Shown here piece by piece: positions 12,674-25,886 of a stretch of DNA of 64,000 nucleotides. The stretch comes from Desmodus rotundus (taxonomy: Eukaryota > Chordata > Mammalia > Chiroptera > Phyllostomidae), in contig NC_071387.1 in assembly GCF_022682495.2 (NCBI RefSeq), positions 196,580,143 to 196,644,142 on the forward strand, given 5' to 3'. Each line of letters opens with the position of its first letter. Within the stretch, counting starts at the first letter, position 1. The notes beneath the pieces were generated by a model that was not told the DNA's origin, did not search any database, and was given only the letters and a program-made list of their open reading frames with translations. The position numbers and the translations under genes were made by a program.

Positions 12674-12816
12674 AAAAAGCAAGGCCTCCACCCCACCCCA
12701 GCCAACTGGCTGGGGTGGAGGGATGGGGAGAAAATGCAGACAATTGTAACTGAATAAAAATAAAAAAATAAAAATAAATAAAAAATTAAAAAATTAAAAA
12801 ATAAAAAGCAAGGCCT
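12674..12816 (+). mobile_element. Micro L1 insert with inverted 5' end and perfect TSD
   Basis: A 14-bp direct repeat AAAAAGCAAGGCCT flanks the insert at 12674-12687 and 12803-12816. Between them are 115 bp. First comes CCACCCCACCCCAGCCA, the reverse complement of the L1 3' UTR G-rich motif. After two bases the same motif follows in sense orientation (TGGCTGGGGTGGAGGGATGG), leading to AGACAATTGTAACTGAAT and an A/T-rich tail. Only about the last 60 bp of L1 are present. The inverted start is the hallmark of twin priming by L1 machinery. Confidence 0.93.
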
Positions 12817-13001
12817 GTAGCATGTAGGCCAATAGAGTTAGAATCTCACTAATCTTGAGATGTAGCATCACGGCCATGCAAAAAAGTCATATTTTTGAAT
12901 ATTTAACAATATCAATAAAAGGGGAGGTACCTTAAGCATGAAGCTCATCAAAATTCCCGACAAAAGAAGCTCCTACTGTTACAAACCCTACTGTATTATT
13001 T
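12817..13001. other. Short unassigned gap
   Basis: AT-rich spacer between the micro L1 and the LTR. No feature seen. Confidence 0.5.
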
Positions 13002-13847
<846 letters not shown>

Positions 13848-15318
13848 CCTAGTACGGAACACATTTCTTTGAAACACAAGCCTCAGAACAGGAAATCATT
13901 CAAAGCGTGCACAAACATACTGGCAGAAAACTATGATGAAAGTAACCAATATTAGTCCACGGGACAATGACAGCAGAACATGACATGACAATATAAAATG
14001 AAAGCGGTGCCATATTTCAAAATGTGCTTAAAAAGGTGAGAAAATGATTAAAGCTTTGAGAACAGCCCACATGGAAATAAGAAAGCTCATAAATGGGATG
14101 CCTACATAGCAGGAGCACACGGACAAGGAAGGGACTGACGGCAGGAATGAACTAGCAAAGCACTCGGAAATGTGTTCAGAAACAGGCTGGAGTACAGACC
14201 AAGAGACACCGTGGAAAGGACAAATGGGACAGCAATTTGGAAAGAGTTAGAACGATAAAACTGTATCCATACTTCCAAACTTCTAAGAAAACAATTTCCA
14301 AATGAACCATAGCTCTAATTTTAAAGTCATCAGTAAGAAGAAATAAATTCATTCATATATAAACTTTAAAATTATTATTCACTAGCAAAAGAAACAATAT
14401 GCTGATAAATTAGCACATAAAAACAGAAATATTAAATTTTGCTTGACAAAACAGAAACAAAATATCCGTAACCTATGAAGAAGTCATAAATGAGGGGGAA
14501 TGTTTCAGACACACAGCTGAAATGGGTTTCAAAGGTGGGAGGGTTTTGAGAACAAGTCCTGCAGCAGGACTGGGCTCAGAAAGACAAGTTGAACTGTGAA
14601 TCAAGTCCAGGAAAATCATACCCTCGCTTGTGGGTTGTTGCCAGGTTTGTGTTTGTAAGATTGACCGCTGGCTTTGTTTACTTAAAATCCCCCTAAGATG
14701 CACTATACTTCTTAAATAATAACGTAAATACGTACGGCTTTCTCCATGGCTTTGAGTGTCCACAGTATGGGTCATTTATATGTCATCATAATTTATGTTA
14801 AAGAAATAGAGCAATTGATGAGGATTAATGTATCAACATTTTCATTATAAATGTTTTCAAAGAGGAAAAATTAGAAACACATTAAATATTAAGTAATAAA
14901 GGGGTAGGTAAATTAACGTAGTGCTTGTATGACATATTAACACACTTTTTAAAAATGTAATAATATAGAAAATGTTCTTAACATAACTGTATGTAAAAGT
15001 GCTATAGACACACATTTTTACCTAAAAAGAAAACCACATGTAATTTCAAGAGTAAAGCTAATATGTAATTTGAATTACCTCGTGTTTCTGAGAGTCTGCA
15101 AATGTCCTAAACCTTAAGATACCTGCATCATGGTCCTATAAAGAGAACAAAGTTTACTAAAAATAAACAAACTGACTTGTAATTACATATGCAGAATAAG
15201 GTTGTTTCTTCTGCCCTCCTCAGTAATTTAGTGCCAACCACAAAAGTAAAGGAAAATAAAAATAAGTAATAACTATACATTTAATCAAAATAGAAAATAT
15301 TTCTTACTTCTTAACAGA
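13848..15318. other. No gene recognised
   Basis: AT-rich sequence. A 100-codon minus frame (14473-14775) has no recognisable motif. Nothing else could be supported. Confidence 0.5.
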
Positions 15319-15319
15319 T

Positions 15320-15515
15320 TTTTTATCGTATTTTATTTTTGAAAATTGTTGTTCAAGTATAGTTGTCTCCATTTTCCCCCCACCCATCCCCACCTCCCAC
15401 CCTTGATCCTCTGCCCTCTGGCTTTGTCCATGTGTCCTTTATACACATTGCTTGATGACCCTTGCCCTTCTTTCCCTCATTATCCCTTTACCTTCTCCCC
15501 TCTGGTTACTCACAA
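15320..15515 (-). mobile_element. L1 3' UTR fragment, antisense
   Basis: Plus-strand text reads TTCAAGTATAGTTGTCTCCA, then CCACCCATCCCCACCTCCCA, GTCCATGTGTCCTTTATA and CCTTCTCCCCTCTGGTTACT. This is the reverse complement of the bat L1 3' UTR seen intact at 53940-54150. Only the UTR is present, so it is strongly 5'-truncated. No clear duplication was identified. Confidence 0.88.
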
Positions 15516-15993
15516 GATTTTGTTAGTATAAAAATATGACTACTATAGGAGAGAACTAAGAGATCACAAAAGTAATAACAAAATACAAACTTCTAAAAAT
15601 AAGTAACAAACTTGATATTCCTGAATGGAAGTTTAAGAAAAGGGATAAGGTATTCCCAGGATAATTGGATGAGTACTAAGAAACACATATCCAAACCAAA
15701 CTGTATGTGTAAGGTTGTCCTGGTGTGCATAGCAACCAAATGAGGAGACCTAGTGTTTCTATAGGAATGGCAAATAAATTATGAGGAATCCACTATATAT
15801 AAATATTATAGTATTTTGAAAAAGCTATAAATCTAAATATGAAACAAAAATTTATCTTAATCTTATTAACAAATAAAAGGTGAGATCCAAAACAATAAAA
15901 AGGTATTAGTCTAACATTTTTTTAAAAGGATACATATTAAAATGTATGTATCAAAATGTTAACAAAAGTACCTTTCAAGAAGAAACAAAGCAA
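15516..15993. other. No gene or repeat recognised
   Basis: AT-rich spacer between an L1 fragment and a SINE fragment. Confidence 0.5.
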
Positions 15994-16098
15994 GCCCTGC
16001 CTGCTGTGGTTTAGTCATTGAGTGCTGACCTGTGAACTGAGAGGTCACTGGTTGGATTCCTAGTCAAGGCACATGCCTGGGTTGCAGGCCAGGTGTCC
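15994..16098 (+). mobile_element. 5' fragment of VES SINE
   Basis: Begins GCCCTGCCTGCTGTGGTTTA and carries TGGTTGGATTCCTAGTCAAG (B-box-like) and GGCACATGCCTGGGTTGCAG, then stops matching near AGGTGTCC. The pyrimidine-rich middle and the AAATAAATAAA tail are missing, so the 3' part was lost or never copied. Confidence 0.85.
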
Positions 16099-16201
16099 AA
16101 AATCTTATGAATTCAATGTATAAACAAAACTAAAACACTGATGTTACTTTCATTTCAGAATCTGGTTTGTTGAATGCTAGCAGTTTGAACATTTCATTAT
16201 A

Positions 16202-16327
16202 CAGGGTGGGGTGAAAGTAGGTTTACAGTTGTGAGTACACAGAACACAGGGTCTATTCTTGTATTATTTTCATTAATTATTGTGTTTTCCATATGAACAA
16301 CTGTAAACTTACCTTTGCCCACCCCCC
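16202..16327. mobile_element. Mariner-type MITE with TA duplication
   Basis: The left end is CAGGGTGGGGTGAAAGTAGG followed by TTTACAGTTGT. The right end is its imperfect inverse, ACAACTGTAAACTTACCTTT then GCCCACCCCCC. The inverted repeats are about 30 bp long in an element of about 126 bp with no coding capacity. A TA dinucleotide lies on each side (16200-16201 and 16328-16329), as expected for Tc1/mariner insertion. The transposase must have been supplied by another element. Confidence 0.85.
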
Positions 16328-16339
16328 TACTTATCAGCT

Positions 16340-16655
16340 TTTATATATTTGCTTTTCCAAATTTCCTCTTCCTGGCATTTGTTCAATGCAATATTTGTCT
16401 TCTATTGGTCAAATCTCTTAGCACTCTATTAATTACTTTACATTGCAAAAGTTTTTTTTCTATGAGATTTGTTTTAACTTTTTGAAGTTTTTGATACTTA
16501 ATCAAATCTCTCAATATGTCTGCTTTTATTCTGTAGTTCAGAGTTTCAATATTGTCATATTATTTCAGTAATTTTATGCTCTAAATGTTTAAATCCTTAT
16601 TCCACCTAGAATTTACTTTGATTTATATTGCAAGGTCTATCTAAAGAGATTAACC
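16340..16655 (-). mobile_element. Very old L1 relic, antisense
   Basis: The segment near 16595-16640 (TTATTCCACCTAGAATTTAC then TTTGATTTATATTGCAAGG) resembles the antisense ORF2 stretch that reads like GATCCATTTGGAGTTTATTT in L1M families. Divergence is high and the boundaries are guesses. Confidence 0.45.
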
Positions 16656-18420
16656 ATCTACTAATTAAAGCACACATTTTACATTATCCTATTATGATAT
16701 TTTTGCCCAACAGAAATCACAGAATGAAGCACTCATACTACTGTGGAGGGGCTGTGGGGGCGGGTCACAGTGTGTCTCTCAAAGGAAATCTATAAGAAGA
16801 GGGTAGGTTCTCAGGGAGGACACAGAAATTTAACAGAAGATACTAACATGCCAGGCAAGAGCAAACATGTTTCTAACTTTCTAGTCTCTTTCTTTTTAAC
16901 CAATGTTCTAAGGAATGCCAACTACTTGTGAGCACTCACAGGGGAGAGGGATGGGATGTGTTACAGAATTTTAGTATTTGCTAGGTGGTCCCATGAAGAT
17001 GAAATGCTGTTTGGTAGATTTGGAAAACTAAATACCTGTTCTAAACTCACAGTGTGAATATTTGTGGTTAATTTTTTAACCAACATTAGTTCATGCATTC
17101 GCAGTTTCTTGAGGTGAAAGCTTGCTTTGTTCTTTCCCTCCACAGTCTACCTCCATCCACTCATTTTGCAGAGAACATTTCCCCTCCTTCGGGGCATTGT
17201 TTTTATCACACCAAATGTTTGGTAAATATAACCTTCATTTAGACGTGAGCCTTCAGAAGTGTTAGAAGGAGAATGAACCTGGTAACTGGTAATTCACCAG
17301 GAGATCACTTACACTTAAAAAAAATCTTTGTAATTTGCAAAAGTAACTAGTGTAGTGCTTTGTTAAAAGAAACCATTGTCTGGTGCTTTCGGAGCATTAT
17401 TATTTAATTTTTAAAAATTTTTAAAGTATTTTAAGTTTGGCTAGTGGGCTCTTCTTTCACATTAACAAGTTATTTATCCTATTCAATATTTCATTAGTTC
17501 TGTTTTATTAAGTTGTTATTTGATGTAGATTGAACTTTATTTTCTACATTTATCTGTCTTAATTTTTCTTCTTCTCACTTAGTTTCCATAATTTTCTTCT
17601 GGATTCTGAGCAAATTTATTGAACATGTATGTCATTGTGTTGATTTCCCAAGGAATATAACATGTTGTTTGCCACCATCACAATAATTTTAAATGTCATA
17701 ATTCTATCTTTAATTCTATCTTTATATTTTATTTCAAATCTCTAGAAATAATGCATTTATCAAAGGCATAATGATAGCTTCGACCCAGGTCAAAAGTTGA
17801 GGTGGCTAATGGGTCCCAGGTTTCTGGGCCAAGTGGATCCCACCACAATTGCATGGCCCCTGTGAGAAAGGGTCCTAAGCAAGGAGGGCTCAGCTCACAC
17901 ATTCGTTGTCTTCATCTACTTTGTTGTAAGTCAGCATGCTGAATGCCTTCCTGAAGCCACACCAGAGAGAGTACAAGAACCTGAATTCTGTGTTGACCCC
18001 ACCTCTGCATCAGGTCCAAACCCTGCCACTGGAAAAGTGGTAATCACAGTCTATTATTTCATAAGCCTTAGGCACAGCCATTTTCAACCCACAATGAAGG
18101 TGAAGGATGAGAACTTGAACCACTTCCCCCTGCATTGCGGACCATAACGCTGGTTTGGAGCATAAGTCTGCACAGGGACCAATCAAGTACACAGGACCTG
18201 AAGCTCACCTCTTTACTTGTATCAAGTGATGACCAGTAGACTGATCTTCTATCCCTTTGCTTGTGATAGGAAAGGACTTCGGTAAAGTACTCAGCATGGT
18301 TAAAAATGAAAAGACAAAAATGAATGAAAAAGTGGTAATAAGAGGAAAACTTTGCCTCACTCCTCCTTTTTCTTTTTCTTGTTGCCCTGGGTTGCACATG
18401 TCAAATTAAGGAATCAGAAT
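16656..18420. other. No gene recognised
   Basis: Mostly AT-rich. A moderately GC-richer block at 17780-18240 contains overlapping minus-strand frames of 60-109 codons without recognisable domains. I could not assign it to a repeat family. Confidence 0.45.
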
Positions 18421-18421
18421 T

Positions 18422-18473
18422 TCTCTCTCTCTCTCTCTCTCTCTCGAGAGAGAGAGAGAGAGAGAGAGAGAGA
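18422..18473. repeat. (TC)12 (GA)14 perfect palindrome
   Basis: Twelve TC units (18422-18445) are followed directly by GA units to 18473 with no spacer. The first 48 bases are exactly self-complementary and could form a long cruciform or hairpin. A short TG/TA run follows at 18482-18500. Confidence 0.95.
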
Positions 18474-18500
18474 TGTCTATATATGTGTGTGTGTATATAA

Positions 18501-20559
18501 AATACATAACAGAGATACATGTATGTGTTTTGTGCAATCAAAAATTCTGCACACTACCCAGATGACATCAGTTTATCCAGCTACAATTAAAGTCCCTAGT
18601 ACACACCACATGGCAGAAAGAAAATTGGAAAAATCAGTTTGAGATTAGTTCCTAATCTGATGAATAGGTCATGAAAGGAAAACATAGATAAGAAAATGTA
18701 TTTCAGTTCAAAGGATGAGACTATGAAGGTGGTCAAAACCATGAGGCCCTCAAGTTCCCATGAGGCCCAGAAGCATGACTTGCCACCTTTGAAATATTGA
18801 TAAAAGCCTTGGAAGAAACTCAGCACCGTAAATATTTTAATATGTTGGCCTGGGGGGAAATAAGCTGTTTTATGGCCTAACAAGGGTAGTGAGGTAAAAC
18901 GGGAAGCTGGTGATACCTACTAGGTAATACTGCATTGTTTGTTTGGAATGCTCAACTCACTGACTTATTTTTAAATAAAATTTGAATATATTTTATAATT
19001 GGTTTAAGTAGTTTTTGTGATTTGGGTTGAAAAAATACTAAAAGCAGAATCTTTTCTGGTCTTCTAGAATTAGTGATATTCTAGAACAGTAATAAAATAT
19101 TTTATGATGTGTTTTTTTAGGCAAGATGAAAATTGGTAGGTTGATGAAACTAAGGTGTTTTTCAAAAATTTATAAATGTACAGAGAATTCTTGCCATAAA
19201 TAAACCTAAACATTTTTAAGCAGAATTTCTGAAATGCAATTGACTGCCTGTTATGCATTTTTTCTATCATAATACCTTTTCACATATTGCAGAATCAATG
19301 TTGCAATGTTCTATTAGTTTTTTAGGTTACTTATAAATATTGCCTTAAAGAACAGGTTTAACAAGAGAAAAGACGAAACTTGGAAAATTATGTTTTCCAC
19401 CTTCTGTTCGAGGTCTGTGAAGTAACTTTAGTTTATTCTTATATGGTAAATTGTTTTTCAAGAATGCTGTGTTACTTAACAAAAGAAGCCTAGATAACAT
19501 GAAATAATAAGGGTTCAAAAAATCCAACTGTGCTCTCATATCTTAAAATCTTTATTCAGTGACCCAGAATTGCTGAAAATTTCCAAAAATATATAGAAAA
19601 AGAATGATTGAAAGTAAAAAAATGCAACTTCAAAACAAAAGAGGTTTTCCCACAAAAGGAGGGCAATCCTAGGCCCAAATTAAATGATGTGCTCCCAGTG
19701 CAAAGCTTTGTTGCAAATCTAATAAAACCTACAAAATTCAATTAGAAATAGTATATGTATTCATCACTTTTTCCTTGGGTAATTTAAATCCTTTATTTTA
19801 TAATAAAACAAGGTGCCTATAGCTACATTGGTGGAGTATGAGAAAATAGTTTAAATTGTCATTATTTAAACAAAAGTTTCTACTAAAGCTAATAAAAGTT
19901 TAAATTGGTACAGCAAACTAAATTAAAAAAAAACTAAAAGGAAGCTTACATTTATTCTTATGATTAAAACCAATAAGCTCAAAGATGTAAAAACAATAAG
20001 GACATTCAATAAATGTATGATAATCCATATGTAATTATAGTTAAATTATTTAATCAATAATCCTTAGAGCACTGGAATTTACATGTTTGGTTATCTGTGC
20101 TATTATTAGAAAAATGGAGACAATAACTATTGTATTAATGGGAAACTGTTTAAAGTTAAAAAAAACTTACAACCAGTGAAATTTATCAGTAGCCATGGAA
20201 TTATACATAATCATTAATAAAACGAATCATAGGCTTTCTGGATAATCCACAGAGGAAGAAGTAGAAAGTGGGAAACGAAATGCTTTGAAAAGTTCCACCA
20301 TACTTCTGTTCATCACAGGACTGTGCACAGGCCCAGAAAAGACTGGACGAGGTGATAAATCCCTGACTTTGAGGCTAAGACAAGCAATAAGTGAAGTTAT
20401 GACACAGTTTTCAATTACTGGCTAAAGCATCGAGCATGTACACCACACACACACACACAGACTCTCGACAAAGGCTTAGAAACTTATTAGTTCAAGGTAT
20501 TTAAGTATCTCTCTCTACTATGAGATTAGCCAAGTATAGACTTCAGCAGATATGTACAA
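18501..20559. other. No gene recognised
   Basis: AT-rich, with many short minus-strand frames of 60-95 codons that show no protein features. A short (CA)n run lies at 20443-20459. No transposon could be named. Confidence 0.45.
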
Positions 20560-21560
20560 CAAAGAGTACAGACATTATACAATCAGTCTAGAAAACTACT
20601 AAACAAAAACAGCAACAGTAAGAAAATCAGAGGGAGAATATGATTTCCAGAGTAGACATGTTAACATTATTTTATATATCCTATTATCAGTAGTAACAAA
20701 ATTTATAAAATACTTAAAGAAACATTTTTAGACATTACTCAAACAAAAAGCAGTCAATAGAGACTACTCAAAAGAAAGCTCAAGCATTGGATTTACTAGC
20801 CAATTGTCCTTATATATATATATGCTCAGTAAACCCCTGGAACTATGACTAAAGAACTAAAAGAAAATGTAAAAGAGACGCATCACCAGATAGAGGTTAT
20901 CAAAATACACAGAATTCTAGGGAAAAAAAAAAGACTACCCATCCTGGATTTGGAAAGCTCAATAACTAAAATAGACCTTTCAGTAGAGGAGCTCAATACC
21001 AGACATAAGCTGGCAGAAGAAACAACGAATTTGAAGATGGGTAAAAAGTGATCATCAGAGTAAGGAACAAAAAGAAAGGAAAAGAAAAATAAAAATGAGC
21101 GTGTCGGACAAATTGTGGGATACCATCTTTTATGCAGACACTTGCGTAATGAGAAGACCAGAGGAAGACAGAAATGGACAGAATAATGGCCTCATACTTC
21201 TTGAATTTGATGAGAAACCTTACCTTCCAAGTGCATTTTGAAATAATGTCTTGAGATGTGACCAGCAGAAGATAACTGTGTGGAGCGACTCTCAGTACCC
21301 TGCAGTCCACAGCTTCCCTTGGGGAAAACCCCTGTGGCACAACCTGACCTGCATGGGGGAAAGGCAAACCCCCAGCTCTGGCGCACACCAGCATTTCTGT
21401 CCTAACTAAGTGGCAGAGGCAGAGGATGAGGGGGAGCTGAGAAGAGCTTGTGAAGACTGCAGCCAAAGGGCCTAGGCTCTTTGAAAGCAATGACAGGGTA
21501 CTACAGCAGTCAGAACAATAAGGCTAAGACTCTAATGAAGGAGAAACTTATAGGGAGATC
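20560..21560 (+). mobile_element. Probable L1M 5' part (ORF1-proximal), degraded
   Basis: Fragments such as TGGACAGAATAATGGCCTCA, GACAAATTGTGGGATACCAT and AACAACGAATTTGAAGATGG resemble the ORF1 region of old L1M elements. The interval runs directly into a nested LTR and then into more obvious L1M sequence in the same orientation. Frames are broken. The left boundary is uncertain. Confidence 0.5.
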
Positions 21561-22061
21561 TGTGATTGTTCATACCATCTGTCAACTTGACTAGGTTATG
21601 AGAACCAGTTATTTGGTCAAACGCCAGTCCGGGTGTTGTTCTGAAAGTGTGCTTTAGGTATGATTAACACTTAAATCAGTGAACTTTGAGTGGAGCAATC
21701 TCTCCCTCCACATGAGAGTGGAACTCACACATGAGTTGAAATCCTTAAGAGCTAAGATGCCTAAACTGGGGTATCTAAAGAAGGGAGTCTTTATTCTGAA
21801 ACTTAGAAATTATGCTGAGTATCCAACCTTTGCACTGAAGACTGCAACATCACTTCTTGCTGACTTTTCCAGCATGGTGGGCTGGCCTGCCCTGCAGAGA
21901 CACTGGACTAGCGAGGCCCTAAGATGAAATGAGCCAGTTCCTTTAAAATGCCTCTGAAATACATTCCTTAACCATGTCTTTTTATCTGTATCTGTTTCTG
22001 TTTCTATCTATTGATAGTTTCCATCCTATTGTATTTTCCTCTGGAGAACCTAAGTATTACA
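21561..22061 (+). mobile_element. MLT2-type ERVL solo LTR
   Basis: Starts TGTGATTGTTCATACCATCT, continues GTCAACTTGACTAGGTTATG, TTATTTGGTCAAACGCCAGT and GATTAACACTTAAATCAGTG, and ends TCCTCTGGAGAACCTAAGTA then TTACA. This is the marker order of an MLT2 LTR in sense orientation, with TG..CA ends. Outside bases AGATC and AAATC match at four of five positions, consistent with an old 5-bp duplication. It splits the L1M element on either side, so it is the younger insertion. Confidence 0.85.
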
Positions 22062-25000
22062 AAATCAAAAGACAAAACAGAACACAGAAAAAAATCCACA
22101 GCACTAGAAAAAATTAAAGCCTCTGAAATCTACAGTTACATCAGTCAGTAAGAACAGCCTAACTCCCAGCCAGAAAAACATAATATGTCACACTCTAAGT
22201 CTATTTACCTCACTTCCCTTTGTCTGGCATGGATAAAAATTAAAAGGAATAATAAAAGGCAAGAAGAATCATAGTCTAAAAAGACAAATCAGGTAACAGA
22301 ACCAAACTCAGACGTGACAGGCATGTTGAAAATATCAGATTGGAAATTTAAAATAACTGTCATTAATGCAGCTATAATAAAAAATATACAGGATGCAACA
22401 ACAAATGTGTACTGCAAGCAGAGAGAAAAAATTCTAAGAAAAATCCAAAGGAAATGCAAAAATCAAAATCAACACCAGAAATAAAAAATACCTTTCATGG
22501 GCTCATTAGTAGACTTGATATAACTGAGGAAAGAATTACTGAGTTTAAAGATATGTTGCTAGGAACTTCAAGCTGAAATGCTTGAAGAAACATAGGGGAA
22601 AAAAGTAAATAAATATATAAAAACTGTAAGACAATTATAAAAGTTGTAATATATATGTATTGGGAATACCAGAAGGAGAAAAATACAAGAAGCAGAAAAA
22701 ATATGAGAGATGGAAATAGCTAAGAATTTTCCAAAAATAATGGCAGACACCAAAAATAATGACAGATAAAGGACCTGAAGAACTCCAAGCAGTCTAAATA
22801 ACAAAAACACCTTCCCTTTGGCATGCCAAGCCCAAACTTAAGAAAACCAAAGGCAAAAAGAAAATTGTGAAAAACACACAGAAAAATAATACCTTATATA
22901 TGAAGGAAGAAGTATAAGACTTATAGCAGACTTTTTGTCATAAATAATGCCAGCAAAAAAGAGAAGGGACTGAAAAATATTTAAAGTTGAAAGAAAGAAA
23001 TCACCAGCCTAGAATTCTGTATTAAGGTAAGTTATTCTTCAAAAGTGGAAAAGTAAAGACTTTCTTGAGCTAATAAAAATAAGGATTTTTGTCACCATTA
23101 AACCTACCTTTCAAAAATGTATCAAGTATTTAATAACTTAAAAAAGTACTTAATGAGAGAAAATATATGTCCAAAACTGAGATGTACAAGAGGGAATACA
23201 TGAAGGTAAAATAAAGTCTTTTATTTTTCTTATTCATGATTGCTTTAATAAATAATGGTTCAAACTAATAACAGCAACAATATATTGGCTGAGCATTGCT
23301 TCTTAGTCAGTGAAATAAATGACAGCAATGTAATAAGGCATGGAGGGATGAATTTGAAATATTGTCATAAAATACCTGCAGTACTCATAAAATATTACAA
23401 TCTTATTTGAAAGTTAACTTGAATTAGTCTTAAATGTATGTTGCAAGTTTGAGCATTTTTACAAAGAAGTATAGTTGATTTGGTAAGAAATGAGAGAAAA
23501 CAAAATCGTATACAATGTTCAAATTAAATAACAGAACATAGAAAAAGGGTGGAAGATTTTTTTTTAAGTACAAAGAAAAAAATACGGAAAGAGAAGAGAT
23601 TATCCAACTATGTGAATAATCTCTTTAAATGTGAATGAATTATATAGAACTATTAAAAAAACAGAAAGTGGCAGAATATACAAAAAAACAAGAAACGACT
23701 ATATGTTGTTGATAAGAAACCCAATTTAAAGAGAGAAAATGCAGCTAGACTATAAGTAAAGTGATGGAAAAATATACCAAGCTGACGCTAATGAAGAGAG
23801 AGCTGGAGTAGCTACATTAATTTCAGACAAAGCTAACTTCAGGCAAAGAAATTTACCAGGAATGAAGGGGGACATTACATAATGAAAAAGGGCTCAATTT
23901 TCTAAGACTAAATGAGCCTTAATGTGTGTATGCCTAACAGCAAAGCACAAAAATACATGTGACAAAAGCAATAAAATACCGAGATGATATAAACAACTCT
24001 ATTATTATAGCTGAAGACTTCAATAGACGTCTCTCAGTGACTGACAGATCCAGCCAGAAAATCCATAAAGGCGTCACTGAACTGAAGCAGCATCAGTTGT
24101 CTGGATCTGATTGGCATTTATAGAATACTTATCCAACAATAGAAGAATACGCACCCTTCTCAATATCACATGGAACATGAACCAAGAAAGACCGCATTCA
24201 GGGCCATGAAACACACATCAACACATTCAAAATCATTGAAATCATCCAAAGTATACTCTTGGAACAAAATGGAACTAGAGATCAGTAACAGAAAGTAGGT
24301 GGAAAATCCCAAAGTATTTGGGTGTTAAACAACACCCTTGTAAATAACAAATGGGTCAAAGAGGAAATGCCAAGAGATACTACAACTCTTTTGAACTGAA
24401 GGAAAATGAAAATAGAACTTATCAAACCATGCGGGGTGCAGTGTCTGTGGTGCTTAGAAGGAAATTTGGAACACCAAATGCACATGTGATGGGGGAAGAT
24501 CTAAAACCAAAAATGTGAGCTTTCGCCCTAGGATATTAGGTAAAGAAGAGCAATATAAACCCAAATAAAGAAGAAAGAAATAACTTAAAGCAGAAATCAA
24601 TAAAGTTTAATATAAGAAATTGAGAAAATGAGAAAATCGATAAAACCAAAAAGGTGGTTCTTTGAAAAAAGTATTATAATTGATAAACTTCTAGCCAGGC
24701 TAAGAATAAAAATAGAAGCAAGACATAAGTTATCAATACCAGAAATGGAACAGAGACTATCATTTGACAAAGTAACAGAATATTACATAAAAATATATTA
24801 ACACAATTTTGATAATTTGAATGAATTGGACTAGTACTTGAAAGATACAACCTACCGAAATTCACACAAGGAGAAATAGATAATCTGAATAGGCCCATAT
24901 CTATTACAGAAATTCAAATAATAATTGTCTTCCAGAAGTGCAAATACTAAGCCCAGATTTTTCCACTGGTGAACTCCACCAAACATTTAAGTAAACTGAT

Positions 25001-25265
25001 CCCAAATCTCTTTAATCTCCAGAAATAGAAGAAGAGAGAACATTTCCTCACTCAATATATGAGACTAGAACTACCCCTACACCAAAACCTGATAACAACA
25101 AAACTATAGATCAGTATCTCTTATACGCAGGTACAAAAATTTTAATCAAAATTGTAATACGTCAAATTAAAAATGTATAGAAAGAATTATACATGACGAC
25201 CAAGTAGGATTTATCCGAGGTAATCAAAGCTGGCTAAATATTCATAATCAATGTAATCCATTGCA
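22062..25265 (+). mobile_element. L1M, ORF1 end through ORF2 RT start, degraded
   Basis: Sense-orientation L1M text includes CAGCCTAGAATTCTGTATTA, GGTGGTTCTTTGAAAA, TTTTCCACTGGTGAACTCCA, ACCAAACATTTAAGTAAA and GACCAAGTAGGATTTATCC. Order and spacing fit ORF1, the intergenic region, the ORF2 endonuclease and the first part of reverse transcriptase. It breaks off near the segment corresponding to DQVGFIPG. Stops and frameshifts occur throughout, and no frame is long. The 3' half is missing. Confidence 0.82.
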
Positions 25266-25790
25266 GCAGAAGTCTAAAGAAACTTTTACCAGCTCAGTAA
25301 TACAAGTAAATACAAGTAAAAGAAAGTTTTACTTGTCTTACCTCAGACAAGTGACCTCACATTTGCAAAATGTGGGTTAATAGGCCCTGCTGAAAGCAGG
25401 ACTGGCTGGGAGGAGTAAGTGGTGGCTCCTCTTCCTCCCTTCATTGAATGAGTAGAACCCCAAGTGCTGGTCTGAGTCTAGCAGGGTGTCAGGCATGGCC
25501 ATCGTTCAGTTCAGGAAACTATGAGACAGAGATATGAGCCCGGAATATAGTAGAGGTTGAAGGACTAACAGAATGAACACAGTGCTATGGGAACACAGAT
25601 GAGAGGCCGCTAACTTTCTGGTAGTTTCATGGAAGGTGTCGTTAAGGATGCGATTTTGGAGCCAGGTCATAAAGAATGCACTGGAATCTGTCCAAAGTGG
25701 AAGTGTGTACACTGACCTCCATAGTCAAGGGGCACTGGAGCTTCCAGGTGGCAGGAAGCTAGGCAGTGAGGCTGGCTGTGAGTGGTAAGT
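25266..25790. other. No gene recognised
   Basis: Includes a short direct repeat AATACAAGTAAA near 25299-25320 and a GC-richer patch at 25390-25500. No coding or repeat family assigned. Confidence 0.45.
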
Positions 25791-25794
25791 GCTC

Positions 25795-25886
25795 TCTCCT
25801 TCCTTCTCTCCCTCCCTCCCTCCCTCCCTCCCTCCCTCCCTCCCTCCCTCCCTCCCTCCCTCCTTCCTTCCTTCCTTCCTTCCTTG
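25795..25886. repeat. Long homopyrimidine tract, (CCCT)n then (CCTT)n
   Basis: About 90 bases of almost pure C/T: mixed CCTTCCTTCTC, then a long run of TCCC units (25808-25863), then TTCC units (25864-25885). Frames on both strands across it translate as SLPP or GGRE repeats and are not genes. Confidence 0.97.
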
